A stretch of 64,000 nucleotides of DNA from NCBI GenBank assembly GCA_001730015.1, contig MDLA01000195.1, positions 1 to 64,000 on the forward strand, given 5' to 3'. Every line of letters starts with the position of its first letter. The stretch's first letter is position 1. Shown one piece after another: positions 18,514 through 27,417 of this stretch. The translations under genes and the position numbers were made by a program. A model generated the notes under the pieces. The model did not search any database. It saw only the letters and a list, made by a program, of their open reading frames with translations, and was not told where the DNA came from. This stretch comes from Chromatiales bacterium (ex Bugula neritina AB1) (GTDB lineage: Bacteria > Pseudomonadota > Gammaproteobacteria > Granulosicoccales > Granulosicoccaceae).

Positions 18514-19767
18514 CTAGATTATTCCGCGCTTTAGATAGTCATCGCGCACCGGGTCGGCAAAGTTCAGCAGTTCCTTATAGACGTAGTCATTATGCTCTCC
18601 GAGCTCTGCACCCACATGCCGGACACTGCCTGGCGTGTCTGACAATTTTGGCGCAACATTCTGCATTTTGATCTTGCCGAACTGAGCATGATCGACATCT
18701 ACAATTGCATTTCGTGATTTAAAGTGCTCGTCCTCCAGCATGTCAGCCGCCTTATAAATCAGCCCACACGGTACACCGTTGTCGTTGAGCAGTTTTTCAA
18801 GATTGGACAAATTAAGCGTCTTGGTCCACTCGTTAATTAGAGCATCCAGCTCAGCCATGTGTGCACCGCGTGCTGCATGCGTTGCATAGCGTTTATCGTC
18901 TGCCAGATCTGGTCGCCCCATTACGTCGGCCAGACGTTTGAAGACGGTATCCTGATTCGCGGCGATCAACAGCAATTTACCGTCGGCAGTTTCAAACACA
19001 TTGGATGGCGATACGTTTGGCAGAATCGCACCGGTGCGTTCGCGTACATAGCCGGCCACATCGAACTCTGTGATCAGGCTTTCCATCATGTTCAATACCG
19101 ATTCATAGATTGCACTATCGACAACCTGACCGGTACCGGTACGCTCGCGCGCATGAATGGCCATTAGTGCCCCCATGCACGCATGCATTGCGGCTAGTTC
19201 ATCGCCGATAGAAATGCCCATGCGGCTGGGCTGAGTGCCGGGATCGCCGACCACATAACGCAATCCGCCCATGGCTTCGCCTATGGCACCGTAACCGGCA
19301 CGCGGGGCATAGGGTCCGGTCTGGCCATAGCCGGTAACACGAACCATAATCAAACGCGGGTTAATTGCCTTTAGTTCTTCATAACCAAGGTTCCAGCGCT
19401 CCATGGTACCGGGGCGGAAATTTTCCAGCAGGATATCAGTTGTTTCAACCAGTCTGCGGACGATATCCTGCCCTTCCGGTGTGCGCAGATTTAACGTAAT
19501 GCACTTTTTATTTCGACCAACAACCGGCCACCACAAAGACTTGCCATGCGGTTTCTCACGGCCCCACTGACGCATGGGGTCACCCGTTCCTGGTTGCTCG
19601 CACTTGATTACCTCGGCACCGAAATCGGCCAGTAACTGCCCGCAAAACGGACCAGCCAGCAATTGCCCCATTTCCAGCACTCGCAGATCGGACAACGGCC
19701 CTTCACGGTTTGCTGCTGCGCTGCTTTGCGCCATCTGCGAGATTCCTCGATCCACATGTTGAGCCAA
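18514..19767 (-). CDS. CaiB/BaiF family III CoA-transferase
   Basis: This 417-aa protein has the family III signatures: LRVLEMGQLLAGPFCGQLLADFGAEVIKCE at the start (a conserved block), LLENFRPGTMERWNLGYE, VRVTGYGQTGPY, and a candidate catalytic Asp in ISIGDELAAMHA. It would move CoA between two carboxylic acids in the cytoplasm. It is the first gene of the minus-strand block and diverges from an HMG-CoA lyase-like gene, so activation of an acid followed by C-C cleavage is a plausible branch. A second in-frame Met at codon 12 could be the true start. Confidence 0.92.
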   Translation of the reverse strand: MAQHVDRGISQMAQSSAAANREGPLSDLRVLEMGQLLAGPFCGQLLADFGAEVIKCEQPGTGDPMRQWGREKPHGKSLWWPVVGRNKKCITLNLRTPEGQDIVRRLVETTDILLENFRPGTMERWNLGYEELKAINPRLIMVRVTGYGQTGPYAPRAGYGAIGEAMGGLRYVVGDPGTQPSRMGISIGDELAAMHACMGALMAIHARERTGTGQVVDSAIYESVLNMMESLITEFDVAGYVRERTGAILPNVSPSNVFETADGKLLLIAANQDTVFKRLADVMGRPDLADDKRYATHAARGAHMAELDALINEWTKTLNLSNLEKLLNDNGVPCGLIYKAADMLEDEHFKSRNAIVDVDHAQFGKIKMQNVAPKLSDTPGSVRHVGAELGEHNDYVYKELLNFADPVRDDYLKRGII

Positions 19768-19858
19768 TTTAAGCCGGATTCACTATTCCGGTCAATTGCC
19801 ATTTCAAGGTTCATCTTATATAGTTTTGTGCACTTATCAACCGTTCCGGAACACCAAT

Positions 19859-20770
19859 ATGCGTAATAACGTCGAAATCATAGAGGTATCCCCACGGGAC
19901 GGTATTCAGAATGAAAAGAAACTTTTATCACTCGAAACCAAGCTCGAACTCATTGAGCGCGCGGTTGACTCCGGTGCCTCGCGAATCGAGGTTACAAGCT
20001 TTGTCAACCCCAGGCGGGTGCCGCAAATGGCCGAAGCCGATGAAATCTGTGCAGCACTGCCACGCGATACAAACTGCAAGTACATTGGTCTTGCGCTCAA
20101 CCGTCGAGGCTTTGAGCGCGCCTGCAACGCCGATCTCGACGAAGTAAATTTTGTAGTTGTTGCCAGTGACACCTTCAGCCAGAGAAATCAGGGCACCGAT
20201 ACCGAAACCGGCACTCAGCTGTTCAACGATCTAGCCGCCGGTGTCACCCGGCCGATTGGCGTCGGTGTAACAATTGCCGCGGCGTTTGGCTGCCCGTTCG
20301 AAGGCGAAATGCCGCTTGAGCGTCTGCTGAAAGTGGTAGAAGGCTGCATGCAGGCAAAACCGTTTGAACTGGCACTGGCTGACACCATCGGTGTTGCTAC
20401 ACCGCGCGACATCCATGAGCGCATCGCCGCGGTTCGCGAACTCTACCCCGATGTGCCCTTGCGCCTCCACCTGCACAATACCCGCAATACCGGGCTTGCA
20501 AACGCCTGGGCGGGAATCGAAGCCGGCGTGTCGGCACTCGATTCAAGTTTCGGTGGAGTCGGTGGCTGCCCGTTTGCGCCCGCTGCAACCGGCAACATTG
20601 CAACCGAAGATCTGGTCTATATGCTCGAACGCGCCGGGATCAGCACCGGCGTAAATCTGGAAAAAGCCATTGACGCTGCACAATTCATTGAAACCTCGCT
20701 GGAAAAAACCGTACCCGGCATGGTCATGAAAGCTGGTGTTTTTCCGCAAACCAATGCGAGTGCGGCGTAG
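19859..20770 (+). CDS. mvaB: Hydroxymethylglutaryl-CoA lyase family protein
   Basis: From the ATG at 19859 the protein has 303 residues. EVSPRDGIQNE near the start carries the catalytic Arg and metal Asp; LHLHNTRNTGLANA supplies the metal His residues. GGVGGCPFAPAATGNIATED is the HMG-CoA lyase signature with its active-site Cys. Known reaction: cleavage of 3-hydroxy-3-methylglutaryl-CoA to acetyl-CoA and acetoacetate, and related substrates in homologues. It is transcribed away from the CoA-transferase gene; the 91-bp gap should hold both promoters. Confidence 0.92.
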   Translation: MRNNVEIIEVSPRDGIQNEKKLLSLETKLELIERAVDSGASRIEVTSFVNPRRVPQMAEADEICAALPRDTNCKYIGLALNRRGFERACNADLDEVNFVVVASDTFSQRNQGTDTETGTQLFNDLAAGVTRPIGVGVTIAAAFGCPFEGEMPLERLLKVVEGCMQAKPFELALADTIGVATPRDIHERIAAVRELYPDVPLRLHLHNTRNTGLANAWAGIEAGVSALDSSFGGVGGCPFAPAATGNIATEDLVYMLERAGISTGVNLEKAIDAAQFIETSLEKTVPGMVMKAGVFPQTNASAA

Positions 20771-20821
20771 TCGGCGCGGTTATTCAAACCAGTGTACTTT
20801 AACGGTCAACGTCTACTCTGG

Positions 20822-21176
20822 CGTTGCATATGATTTCGAGTTCAGAAGCCTATAGAGCTATATAAAAGGCGCTGCACGGAGTTTTTACCGGATTGAGCCT
20901 GGTCATTCCAAGTGATATTCAGGAATAATGAGAACAACGCTTTAACCCGCATTATTCACGGGATTCACGGAATCTCACTTGACCGCTGATTCCACAGAGA
21001 ATTTTTCTCCTGCAAATATCAGTAAGTATTCGGCGCTAGAACAAAACCCACTGTGAAAACCCTTGCCGTAAATAAGTTAGGGCTACGCGAAATACTCGCC
21101 ACCCCATGAGTAATGCGCCTTGGATGCTGCTATAGAAGCAGCGCAGCGGTTCCGGGCCGGAATTTTATGCAACACC
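20822..21176 (-). mobile_element. MITE1 copy a, split by a nested MITE2
   Basis: The right end (GGAATTTTATGCAACACCAAAG) and the left end (GTTGCATATGATTTCGAG) are terminal inverted repeats seen in all MITE1 copies. Internal blocks match the 41.3-kb and 25.1-kb copies in reverse orientation. The body is interrupted at the GCGCCTT block by about 175 bp of unrelated sequence (MITE2). No other gene is seen in the 20771-21235 gap. Confidence 0.8.
20943..21117. mobile_element. MITE2 copy nested in MITE1a
   Basis: The ends TAACCCGCATTATTCACGG and CCCCATGAGTAATGCG are inverted with respect to each other. The body (ATCTCACTTGA ... TGCAAATATCAG ... CACTGTGAA) recurs without MITE1 ends at 30412-30592. 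Confidence 0.75.
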
Positions 21177-21235
21177 AAAGTCTATAGCTACACCACGTAA
21201 ATATGTGGCTCGCGCCTTTTTGCTCTGCAATTTTT

Positions 21236-22420
21236 TTAACGCAGCCGTACCGGCATTGTTAGCGGACCACGAAACGCCCAGCCACTGAAGGTCACCTCTC
21301 CATCAAGCGCCAGATCCGGAAATCTTTCAAATAACCGCGGCAATGCGACTTCACCAATCAGCACTCTCGAAGCAGATGCACCGGCGCAGAAATGCGGCCC
21401 CGCACCAAAGCTGACCGCTTTTGACGTATCGCGATCCAGATTAAACAACTCTGGCTGATCAAACGCTGTTTCGTCGCGATTTGCGCTGCCAAACATAAGA
21501 AACGCACGACCGCCCGATTCAAAATTCACACCTTTCCATTCGAACGCCCTGGCAATCTGCCTGGGCGACATGCCGATCGGTGATATCCAGCGCGCGTATT
21601 CTTCAAACACACTGCGCCAGCTATAGCGCATATCCAGAACGCCGGTAAGTTGCTGAGGGTGTGTAAGCAACGCCCACGCGGCTCCGGCTATTGCATCCCT
21701 CGGTTCGTTCTGGCCGCCGCTGATCGCAAGCTTTATATTTGCCCTGACACTATCCATTGGCTGGCCAGCGGCACACAATACCTGCAACAGCGAGTACTCA
21801 GGTAGATCATTTTGAGGCAACAGCATTTCATCGATGCTTCGATCTATAAACGCCGTGGCCTCGTTGCAACGGCTCTGGATATCCGCATCGCCGGAATAAT
21901 TGGCAATGCCGTCGATCATTCCCTGCGAGCAGGCATCCAGTTGAGCCGGTGTCATGTTCGTGAGACCGGTGATATAACGCAAGGCATTGGCAGATACCGG
22001 CATAGCATAGTCCTGAACCAGATCGCAGGTGTCGCGATTTGACAGAGAATCAAGTACGGCTTCTGTTGCCAGCTCAAATTGTTTTTTCCAGACCCGCCTG
22101 ACTGTACGGGGTGATAAACTAGGCATCGCCTGCCTGCGCTCGATAACATGCGCTTCGCCATCCTTGCGCATCATGTTTTCTCCCATTAGTACAGTCATCA
22201 GACCGCCGGGCTGCACGGAAGAAAACACTCCTACGTTTTTTTCACATTCGAAGATATCGTCTCTCAGCGTTAACAGCGTAGCACCCAATTGCGGCACATA
22301 GCAGATCGGAGTCTGTTGCCGCATTTGCGCATACACCGGGTACGGATCTGCTTGAAAAGTGGCGGGATCAATGTCAACCACCGGCGGAGCTGTTTTGTTC
22401 ACGGCAGAATACCTTATCAA
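21236..22420 (-). CDS. Cytochrome P450
   Basis: This 394-aa soluble P450 has the heme-ligand loop FGAGPHFCAGASASR with Cys345. It also has an ExxR motif in FEEYARWISP and a diverged I-helix (AISGGQNEPRDAI) in place of the usual AGxxT. The N-terminus has PYPVYAQMRQQTPICYVP, normal for bacterial class I P450s. It needs a ferredoxin and reductase that are not encoded nearby. The substrate is unknown. It is downstream of proX on the same strand, but a terminator lies between them. Confidence 0.93.
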   Translation of the reverse strand: MIRYSAVNKTAPPVVDIDPATFQADPYPVYAQMRQQTPICYVPQLGATLLTLRDDIFECEKNVGVFSSVQPGGLMTVLMGENMMRKDGEAHVIERRQAMPSLSPRTVRRVWKKQFELATEAVLDSLSNRDTCDLVQDYAMPVSANALRYITGLTNMTPAQLDACSQGMIDGIANYSGDADIQSRCNEATAFIDRSIDEMLLPQNDLPEYSLLQVLCAAGQPMDSVRANIKLAISGGQNEPRDAIAGAAWALLTHPQQLTGVLDMRYSWRSVFEEYARWISPIGMSPRQIARAFEWKGVNFESGGRAFLMFGSANRDETAFDQPELFNLDRDTSKAVSFGAGPHFCAGASASRVLIGEVALPRLFERFPDLALDGEVTFSGWAFRGPLTMPVRLR

Positions 22421-22637
22421 TTGATCAACCAGTCACTACTAGATTAACTCATGGTTTGGATGTGCGGGCTTATTCATCCAGCAGTCCGCACTGAGGCAAT
22501 GTTTAAATTTCGGCCGTCATATCCGAGGTATCAACGTCGTTTGGTAAATTTTCACTAATGAAATGGTACGCCTGCGATAATGCGGCGACCTCAACAACAA
22601 TTGCGCACATCGATAGAATTAGCGATAGCAAAAACAT

Positions 22638-22676
22638 AACCTTCAAAAGCTACATTTATGGCAGCTTCTGAAGGTT
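22638..22676 (-). terminator. Rho-independent terminator of proX
   Basis: AACCTTCAAAAGCT and AGCTTCTGAAGGTT form a 14-bp stem with one mismatch and an 11-base loop. On the minus strand it is followed by ATGTTTTTG. It begins 23 bases after the proX stop. Confidence 0.8.
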
Positions 22677-22698
22677 ACCTGTGTGAACTAGACGAACT

Positions 22699-23682
22699 TT
22701 AGTTTCCGGCACCTAGAACCGAAACAGTCCATGGTTTCCAGACATCTTCGTTGTCTGCAAGCCACTTTTTTGCGGCTTCTTCATGCGATAATCCATCGAC
22801 ATCAACCAGGGCTGCCATTGAACCGATTTGAGGGGTGGTAAACGAAAGCCTGGTAAACGCGGTATACGCTTTAGGATGAGTTTTCGGCAACTTGTAATTC
22901 GCCCCTTTTTTCAACCACCCTGGAGGTGAACCGCACCCGGTAGTTTCCATCGATCCGCCATCCGCAATTCTGCAACCATCAAAGTAAGGGGGAAATTCAA
23001 TAAAGGTGAAGCCAGAGGCATCTGTGAAATTAGGCGACCAGTTGAATATGATAGTACCTCGACCTTCCTTCTCTGCCGCTTTAAGCTCGGTCCACAATGC
23101 ATCGGCTCCGCCGGCAAATTTAACCATCCATTTATCATCCAGCCCTAATCCCTTAACCCGGTTTGGTATTACATCACCGTGCCAGCTTTGCGGACCTTCC
23201 AGCCAACGACCTTTGCCACCGGAATCGGGGGTTGCAAAGGCTTCGTGACAATCTTTCAGCGCTTCCCAGTTTGGTAGTCCCGGACACAGATTCTTTTCAA
23301 TAACCCAGTTTGGCACACCCATCTCTTCGAGTGTGGCAGCTTCATGAGTTCCCGCGTCAATCAGACCACCCTTTTCCATCGCATTGTAGTAAGCGTTTTG
23401 CATAGTAGACTGCCACACTTCGTGAACCAGCGAGATATCACCGTTGCGCACTGCCTCGAAACTCGACTGATTTTCCACCGGTACGTATTCAACATTATTA
23501 CCCATGCTCTCAAACATGCCACCTATGACGTAAGCCATAACAAGCTGGCTGGACCAGTTTTTCAGAGGGATTTTTATCGGCGCTGTGCTGTCTGCGGCTC
23601 TTAGCACCCCTGATGCAGAAAATAAAACCACAAAAATTGATCCAAGCAAATATTTGCCGAATCGAGAAGTTACAAAGCTCAT
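22699..23682 (-). CDS. proX: Glycine betaine/proline-type ABC substrate-binding protein
   Basis: This 327-aa protein has a signal peptide (residues 1-30, ending in VLRAADST). An OpuAC-type domain follows: IKIPLKNWSSQLVMAYVIG, VEYVPVENQSSFEAVRNGDI and FNWSPNFTDASGF, with several Trp residues for the aromatic box. Known role: periplasmic capture of quaternary amines such as glycine betaine. No permease or ATPase gene is adjacent, so it must serve a transporter encoded elsewhere. Confidence 0.9.
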   Translation of the reverse strand: MSFVTSRFGKYLLGSIFVVLFSASGVLRAADSTAPIKIPLKNWSSQLVMAYVIGGMFESMGNNVEYVPVENQSSFEAVRNGDISLVHEVWQSTMQNAYYNAMEKGGLIDAGTHEAATLEEMGVPNWVIEKNLCPGLPNWEALKDCHEAFATPDSGGKGRWLEGPQSWHGDVIPNRVKGLGLDDKWMVKFAGGADALWTELKAAEKEGRGTIIFNWSPNFTDASGFTFIEFPPYFDGCRIADGGSMETTGCGSPPGWLKKGANYKLPKTHPKAYTAFTRLSFTTPQIGSMAALVDVDGLSHEEAAKKWLADNEDVWKPWTVSVLGAGN

Positions 23683-23876
23683 CTAATTCCCCTGTATTTA
23701 AGTAACGGTACTGGTTAAAGTAACGGTGTAGCCCTTGGATTTAGACCTGATTTCAATTCTGCCGTAAAGATCTAGATACTTCCTTATCTGCAAAACTAAA
23801 CACAGGTAAGACCTATGGTCCGTGAACACAATACAGCAAATTAGCTGCACAATGCCAGCAACCAGAAAAAACCAGG

Positions 23877-24596
23877 CTAATCGACTATTTCAACAGTGGA
23901 CGAAAGATCACTATCTACAATAAAACATGCTTTGCTAAAGGCGTTGAGGGATAGCGGGTTAGGCAACCGAATATCGTTTAAATCCGGTTGAGCTTTGCGG
24001 CTCAGCTCGAAGCGCCTGTCTATCTGGCTGATAAACAACATATTCACCCCCCGGGTCACAGCAAATGACTTGAGATCAAGAATCTGACTTTGCAAATCCG
24101 GTTTCTCTCGCTGTTGATCTAGCACTTGTAAGTAGTCAATTACAACCACCGTATTACGAGGACTATCAGCGAGTTTATCACGAATGTAACCGGAACAGAT
24201 GTCATCGGAGTTATCGAAGCGCAGGCCCTCTTGTAACCCGCGTGCCGCCTCGCCAATCTGCTCCAGTTTACCGAGCAGATCCTGTAAATTCCATACCAGT
24301 GTAAAAAACCAGGCCTGCCGACCCTGTCGGATAGCATGCACAAGCATACGCAGCGTATACAGTGTTTTACCGTGACCGGGACGGCCGGCGACCAATGCCA
24401 TATCACCCGGCTGGAGCGCATTGATGAAAACCCTGTCAGTTGCATGACGATCATACTGACCAGCTAACAGACTCCAGTTATTGTAGCCATGTTTTCTGGC
24501 AATACGATCTAATGCTGCTGTGTGAGATATACTCGCTTCGCGAGATAGAGCCTTTGCTTCGCGCTTAAGCCGAAATATCGGGATTTTTGGTGTCAT
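23877..24596 (-). CDS. Short DnaB/RadA-like P-loop ATPase with N-terminal helical domain
   Basis: Starting at the ATG at 24596 (GAGGG upstream) the protein has 239 residues. Residues about 6-45 (KREAKALSREASISHTAALD, then IARKHGYNNWSLL) form the small helical domain also found on glyoxalase-like and toxin-system proteins. Next comes a RecA-type core: Walker A GRPGHGKT near 78-85, Walker B VVVIDYLQVLDQ, and a DnaB-like FISQIDRRFE. It lacks the N-terminal primase-binding domain of DnaB. It could be a stand-alone DNA-acting ATPase, perhaps from a mobile element or defence locus; no partner gene is adjacent. Confidence 0.8.
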   Translation of the reverse strand: MTPKIPIFRLKREAKALSREASISHTAALDRIARKHGYNNWSLLAGQYDRHATDRVFINALQPGDMALVAGRPGHGKTLYTLRMLVHAIRQGRQAWFFTLVWNLQDLLGKLEQIGEAARGLQEGLRFDNSDDICSGYIRDKLADSPRNTVVVIDYLQVLDQQREKPDLQSQILDLKSFAVTRGVNMLFISQIDRRFELSRKAQPDLNDIRLPNPLSLNAFSKACFIVDSDLSSTVEIVD

Positions 24597-25107
24597 GTGA
24601 AACCCTCTGTTACGGGTATAAAGCCACAACCCCTCCTCATATGTCCTACTACCCTGTCAGTTGGTTGCAATATGCAAGCACTGTGAGTCTGCGGCATCAG
24701 GCATGCATGCTCGCAACGGATTGCATTGTCGATCACCCGGTATGTAGAAAAACGCGTACAGACCGACCAATGAATCTACCGTCGAGCACAACTGGTGTGC
24801 AGACTCCAGCCTGGTTTATTTATGGGTGGCGAGCATATCGCGCCGGAACTTGCTTTCACAGTGCATTTTTTTCTCGCATCGATTACTCACCCCGTGCGTC
24901 AAGATATTTGCAAGAGAAAAAATGTGCTGTGGAATTAAGGTTCACATGGGATGCAGTCTTTCCCGTGAATAACCCAGGCTCTGTCCTGTATGATTTTTAC
25001 TTTCCCGTTTGGAGGGGGGCGGCGCGGACAAAAACCGAAATTGGATTATGCCACACTTGACGCAGAAATCGACAGAAACACCAATGAGCCCCGCCATAGA
25101 GTAACCT
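24597..25107. other. Intergenic, no gene recognised
   Basis: A plus-strand frame of about 157 codons crosses this stretch, but its composition and lack of motifs suggest chance. It holds the upstream region of the DnaB-like gene, and MITE1 copy b follows it. Confidence 0.4.
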
Positions 25108-25382
25108 CAGGTGTTGCATAAAACTCCGGCCCGGAACCGCTGCGCTGCTTCTATAGCAACATCTAAGGCGCTGTACTCATTTTTACCGACTATCACTTAG
25201 AACGACCCGGCTCAATCCAGTAAAAACTCCGTGCAGCGTCTTTTAGCAACATCTAAGGCGCTGTACTCATTTTTACCGACTATCACTTAGAACGACCCGG
25301 CTCAATCCAGTAAAAACTCCGTGCAGCGTCTTTTATACAGATCTATAAGCTTCTGGACTCAAAATTTCATGCAACACCAAGG
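25108..25382 (+). mobile_element. MITE1 copy b, with internal 90-bp duplication
   Basis: The ends are AGGTGTTGCATAAAACTCCGG and AAATTTCATGCAACACC. It is longer than other copies because the central block is duplicated in tandem at 25155-25334. Confidence 0.85.
25155..25334. repeat. Perfect 90-bp tandem duplication inside MITE1b
   Basis: Units 25155-25244 and 25245-25334 appear identical base for base (start AGCAACATCTAAGG, end CAGCGTCTTTT). Identity implies a recent event. Confidence 0.95.
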
Positions 25383-25474
25383 TAACGTTTGAATTTACAG
25401 CCAGAATTCGCGGCCAGAATTCTCACAAGTGCGGTTACAATTTTTTGCACACAGCAAAAGCTTGTGAATCGGAC

Positions 25475-25939
25475 TTATGACGCCCTTAGTGATTTCAAAA
25501 GTGCCTGCATAAACGCCATTTGGCTAGTCACAAAGTTATTATACTTTGGTTTATCATCATCAACATCTACCACGCGCCGATGATAAAAGATATGAAAATC
25601 CATATTGGTTTTTAATTCATCGGGTAGTAAAGCCGAAGGAATTATCTTCAAATTCGGCAATACCGGAATCGAGATATTCTCAACAACCGGGTTCTTGCAG
25701 AAAACACAGCTCCCGCGCTTGACAAGTGGAGGTTTTTGATACGTTTTAAACTCAACTGTACTCTCCTCCTGCAACAACACCTCCGTTGCTCTAAATACAG
25801 TGACATCGGCAAAGGGAATTTTATTAAATGACCGGCAACTTCTACAGTGACAACATGCTCTGAATAACGGCATACCTGAAATGTGTAGACTCGCCGTACT
25901 GCAACTACAGGAGATCTGAACGGGCGCAGCATCAAACAC
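25475..25939 (-). CDS. GFA-fold (glutathione-dependent formaldehyde-activating-like) zinc protein
   Basis: This 154-aa protein has the GFA-type cysteine pattern: CSC near residue 11, CCHCRSC near 29-35 and CVFC near 78. These cysteines bind the structural and catalytic zinc ions. The length is close to the family norm (120-160). Family members are often labelled glutathione-dependent formaldehyde activating, but the real substrates are mostly unknown. It lies 53 bp downstream of the D-arginine dehydrogenase-like gene on the same strand, so the two may be co-transcribed. Confidence 0.8.
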   Translation of the reverse strand: MFDAAPVQISCSCSTASLHISGMPLFRACCHCRSCRSFNKIPFADVTVFRATEVLLQEESTVEFKTYQKPPLVKRGSCVFCKNPVVENISIPVLPNLKIIPSALLPDELKTNMDFHIFYHRRVVDVDDDKPKYNNFVTSQMAFMQALLKSLRAS

Positions 25940-25992
25940 AGGGATTCTTCCTCGGTCTGATTACAATAAATCTTATAATACGCATATTCATT

Positions 25993-27123
25993 CTATGGCA
26001 TCTGCCGCTCTGGTGCCAGATCAGCAGGGCGAAACCCCTGATCAAGAATATAGGAAGGGGCTTGCCTGCCGAGAATCTGCGCAGCAGCTAAATCAGACAG
26101 CGCGGGAGAAGTCTGAATACCGTAACCTCCCTGCCCCGCGAGCCAGTAGAAGCCCTCGACTTGCGCAGAGAAGCCTGCGACCGGTGATTTGTCGGTGACA
26201 AAGCTTCTGAGCCCGGCCCATTTGCTTTCGATCGATTGAATCTGTAGATCAAAAGCGGCTTCGATTCGATCAACGCATACGGCTATATCCAGTTCTTCGG
26301 GCTGCGCATCGCACGGATTGACAGGTGTTTCATCAGCGGGGGAAATCAGTAATCGACCAGCATCCGGTTTTAGATAAAACTGCTCGTCTATATCGATAGT
26401 AATCGGGTAGTGTGTGGCATCAAATTGCTCCGGTGTTTTAATCAATGCGGCGGTACGACGCTTCGGCACCAGCCCGATGGACTCCGCACCGGCCATTGTG
26501 CCGATTAAGTCCGCCCAGGCCCCGGACGCATTCACCACGATTTGCGCATGAACCTGACCCGCTTTACTCTCCAGCACCCAGTGATCTGAACTCCTGCGCA
26601 AGGCTGTTACAGCGGCGTTTGTCAGCAGCTCACCAGAGGCCGCTTTGAACATTCCAAGAAACCCCTGGTGCAGTGCGGAGACGTCGATATCCTGTCCAGC
26701 CCTGTCTAGCATGGCTGCAGCTGCATAGCCCGCTCGCACCAGCGGATTGGTTTTGCGCAGTTCGCTTTCATCGATCACTGAAATACTACCCGCCACGCTG
26801 GCTTCATCGCACAATTGCCTGAGTGAATGTTGCTGCTCTGTGCGAGCGATCATCATTATGAGCCGTGGAGAAAAAAGACCGCAATCAGCAAAGCCGTGTG
26901 GCGGAGATACAAAAAAATTCTCTGAAGCCCGGGTCAGTGCGCGAATCGGTGCTGGTCCGTAACTCGGCGCATAGACTGCTGCGGACCGCCCGGTTGTGTG
27001 ATAGCCGGGCTGCGTTTCCATCTCCAGTAGCACCACTTTTTTTCCGGCATCCGCCAACCGCGCGGCAACGGAAGCACCGGCAATACCGGCTCCGATAACG
27101 GCCATATCATAGTGTTTCTGCAT
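25993..27123 (-). CDS. dauA: FAD-dependent amino acid dehydrogenase, D-arginine dehydrogenase-like
   Basis: Starting at the ATG at 27123 (GGAG five bases upstream) the protein has 376 residues. It has the Rossmann dinucleotide motif VIGAGIAGASVAARLADAG, then QPGYHTTGRSAA with the loop His/Ser typical of D-arginine dehydrogenase, YLKPDAGRLL, WAGLRSFV and GQGGYGIQTSPA. These blocks match Pseudomonas DauA more closely than DadA. Known reaction: oxidation of D-arginine and other D-amino acids to 2-oxo acids. The assignment to D-arginine rests on recalled sequence similarity. Confidence 0.82.
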   Translation of the reverse strand: MQKHYDMAVIGAGIAGASVAARLADAGKKVVLLEMETQPGYHTTGRSAAVYAPSYGPAPIRALTRASENFFVSPPHGFADCGLFSPRLIMMIARTEQQHSLRQLCDEASVAGSISVIDESELRKTNPLVRAGYAAAAMLDRAGQDIDVSALHQGFLGMFKAASGELLTNAAVTALRRSSDHWVLESKAGQVHAQIVVNASGAWADLIGTMAGAESIGLVPKRRTAALIKTPEQFDATHYPITIDIDEQFYLKPDAGRLLISPADETPVNPCDAQPEELDIAVCVDRIEAAFDLQIQSIESKWAGLRSFVTDKSPVAGFSAQVEGFYWLAGQGGYGIQTSPALSDLAAAQILGRQAPSYILDQGFRPADLAPERQMP

Positions 27124-27375
27124 GTGCACTCCGGGCAATAGAAATCAAGCGGACCGGATCTTATGCTATCAATTTTCAAAATAGAATTCCGCACTCGGGT
27201 AATCAGGCAATTATTTGATCCACGCAACTCATTCAGGGACTGGCTGGGAAACTTTTCGGTCTCCTCTCGACTTCGGCGGTATAATTTACTACCGTCGCCG
27301 CTTCACTCTATCCCGCGTTGGCAGCGTTAATCCTTACAACCCGGCTCCCCCGGAAACCAACGGACAAAATTAAAA

Positions 27376-27417
27376 ATGACTGTCAACGGCATAGCTGAAT
27401 TCCGGCTGACGAATTGA
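27376..27417 (+). other. Short leader reading frame overlapping the MFS start
   Basis: ATG at 27376 opens a 13-codon frame (MTVNGIAEFRLTN) whose TGA stop overlaps the TTG start of the MFS gene (TTGA). It could couple translation of the rare-start gene; no strong ribosome site is visible before it. Confidence 0.35.

Noticed and set aside
24587..25060. Plus-strand frame of 157 codons
   Set aside because: No ribosome site or recognisable motif, overlaps the start of the DnaB-like gene, and its composition looks non-coding.
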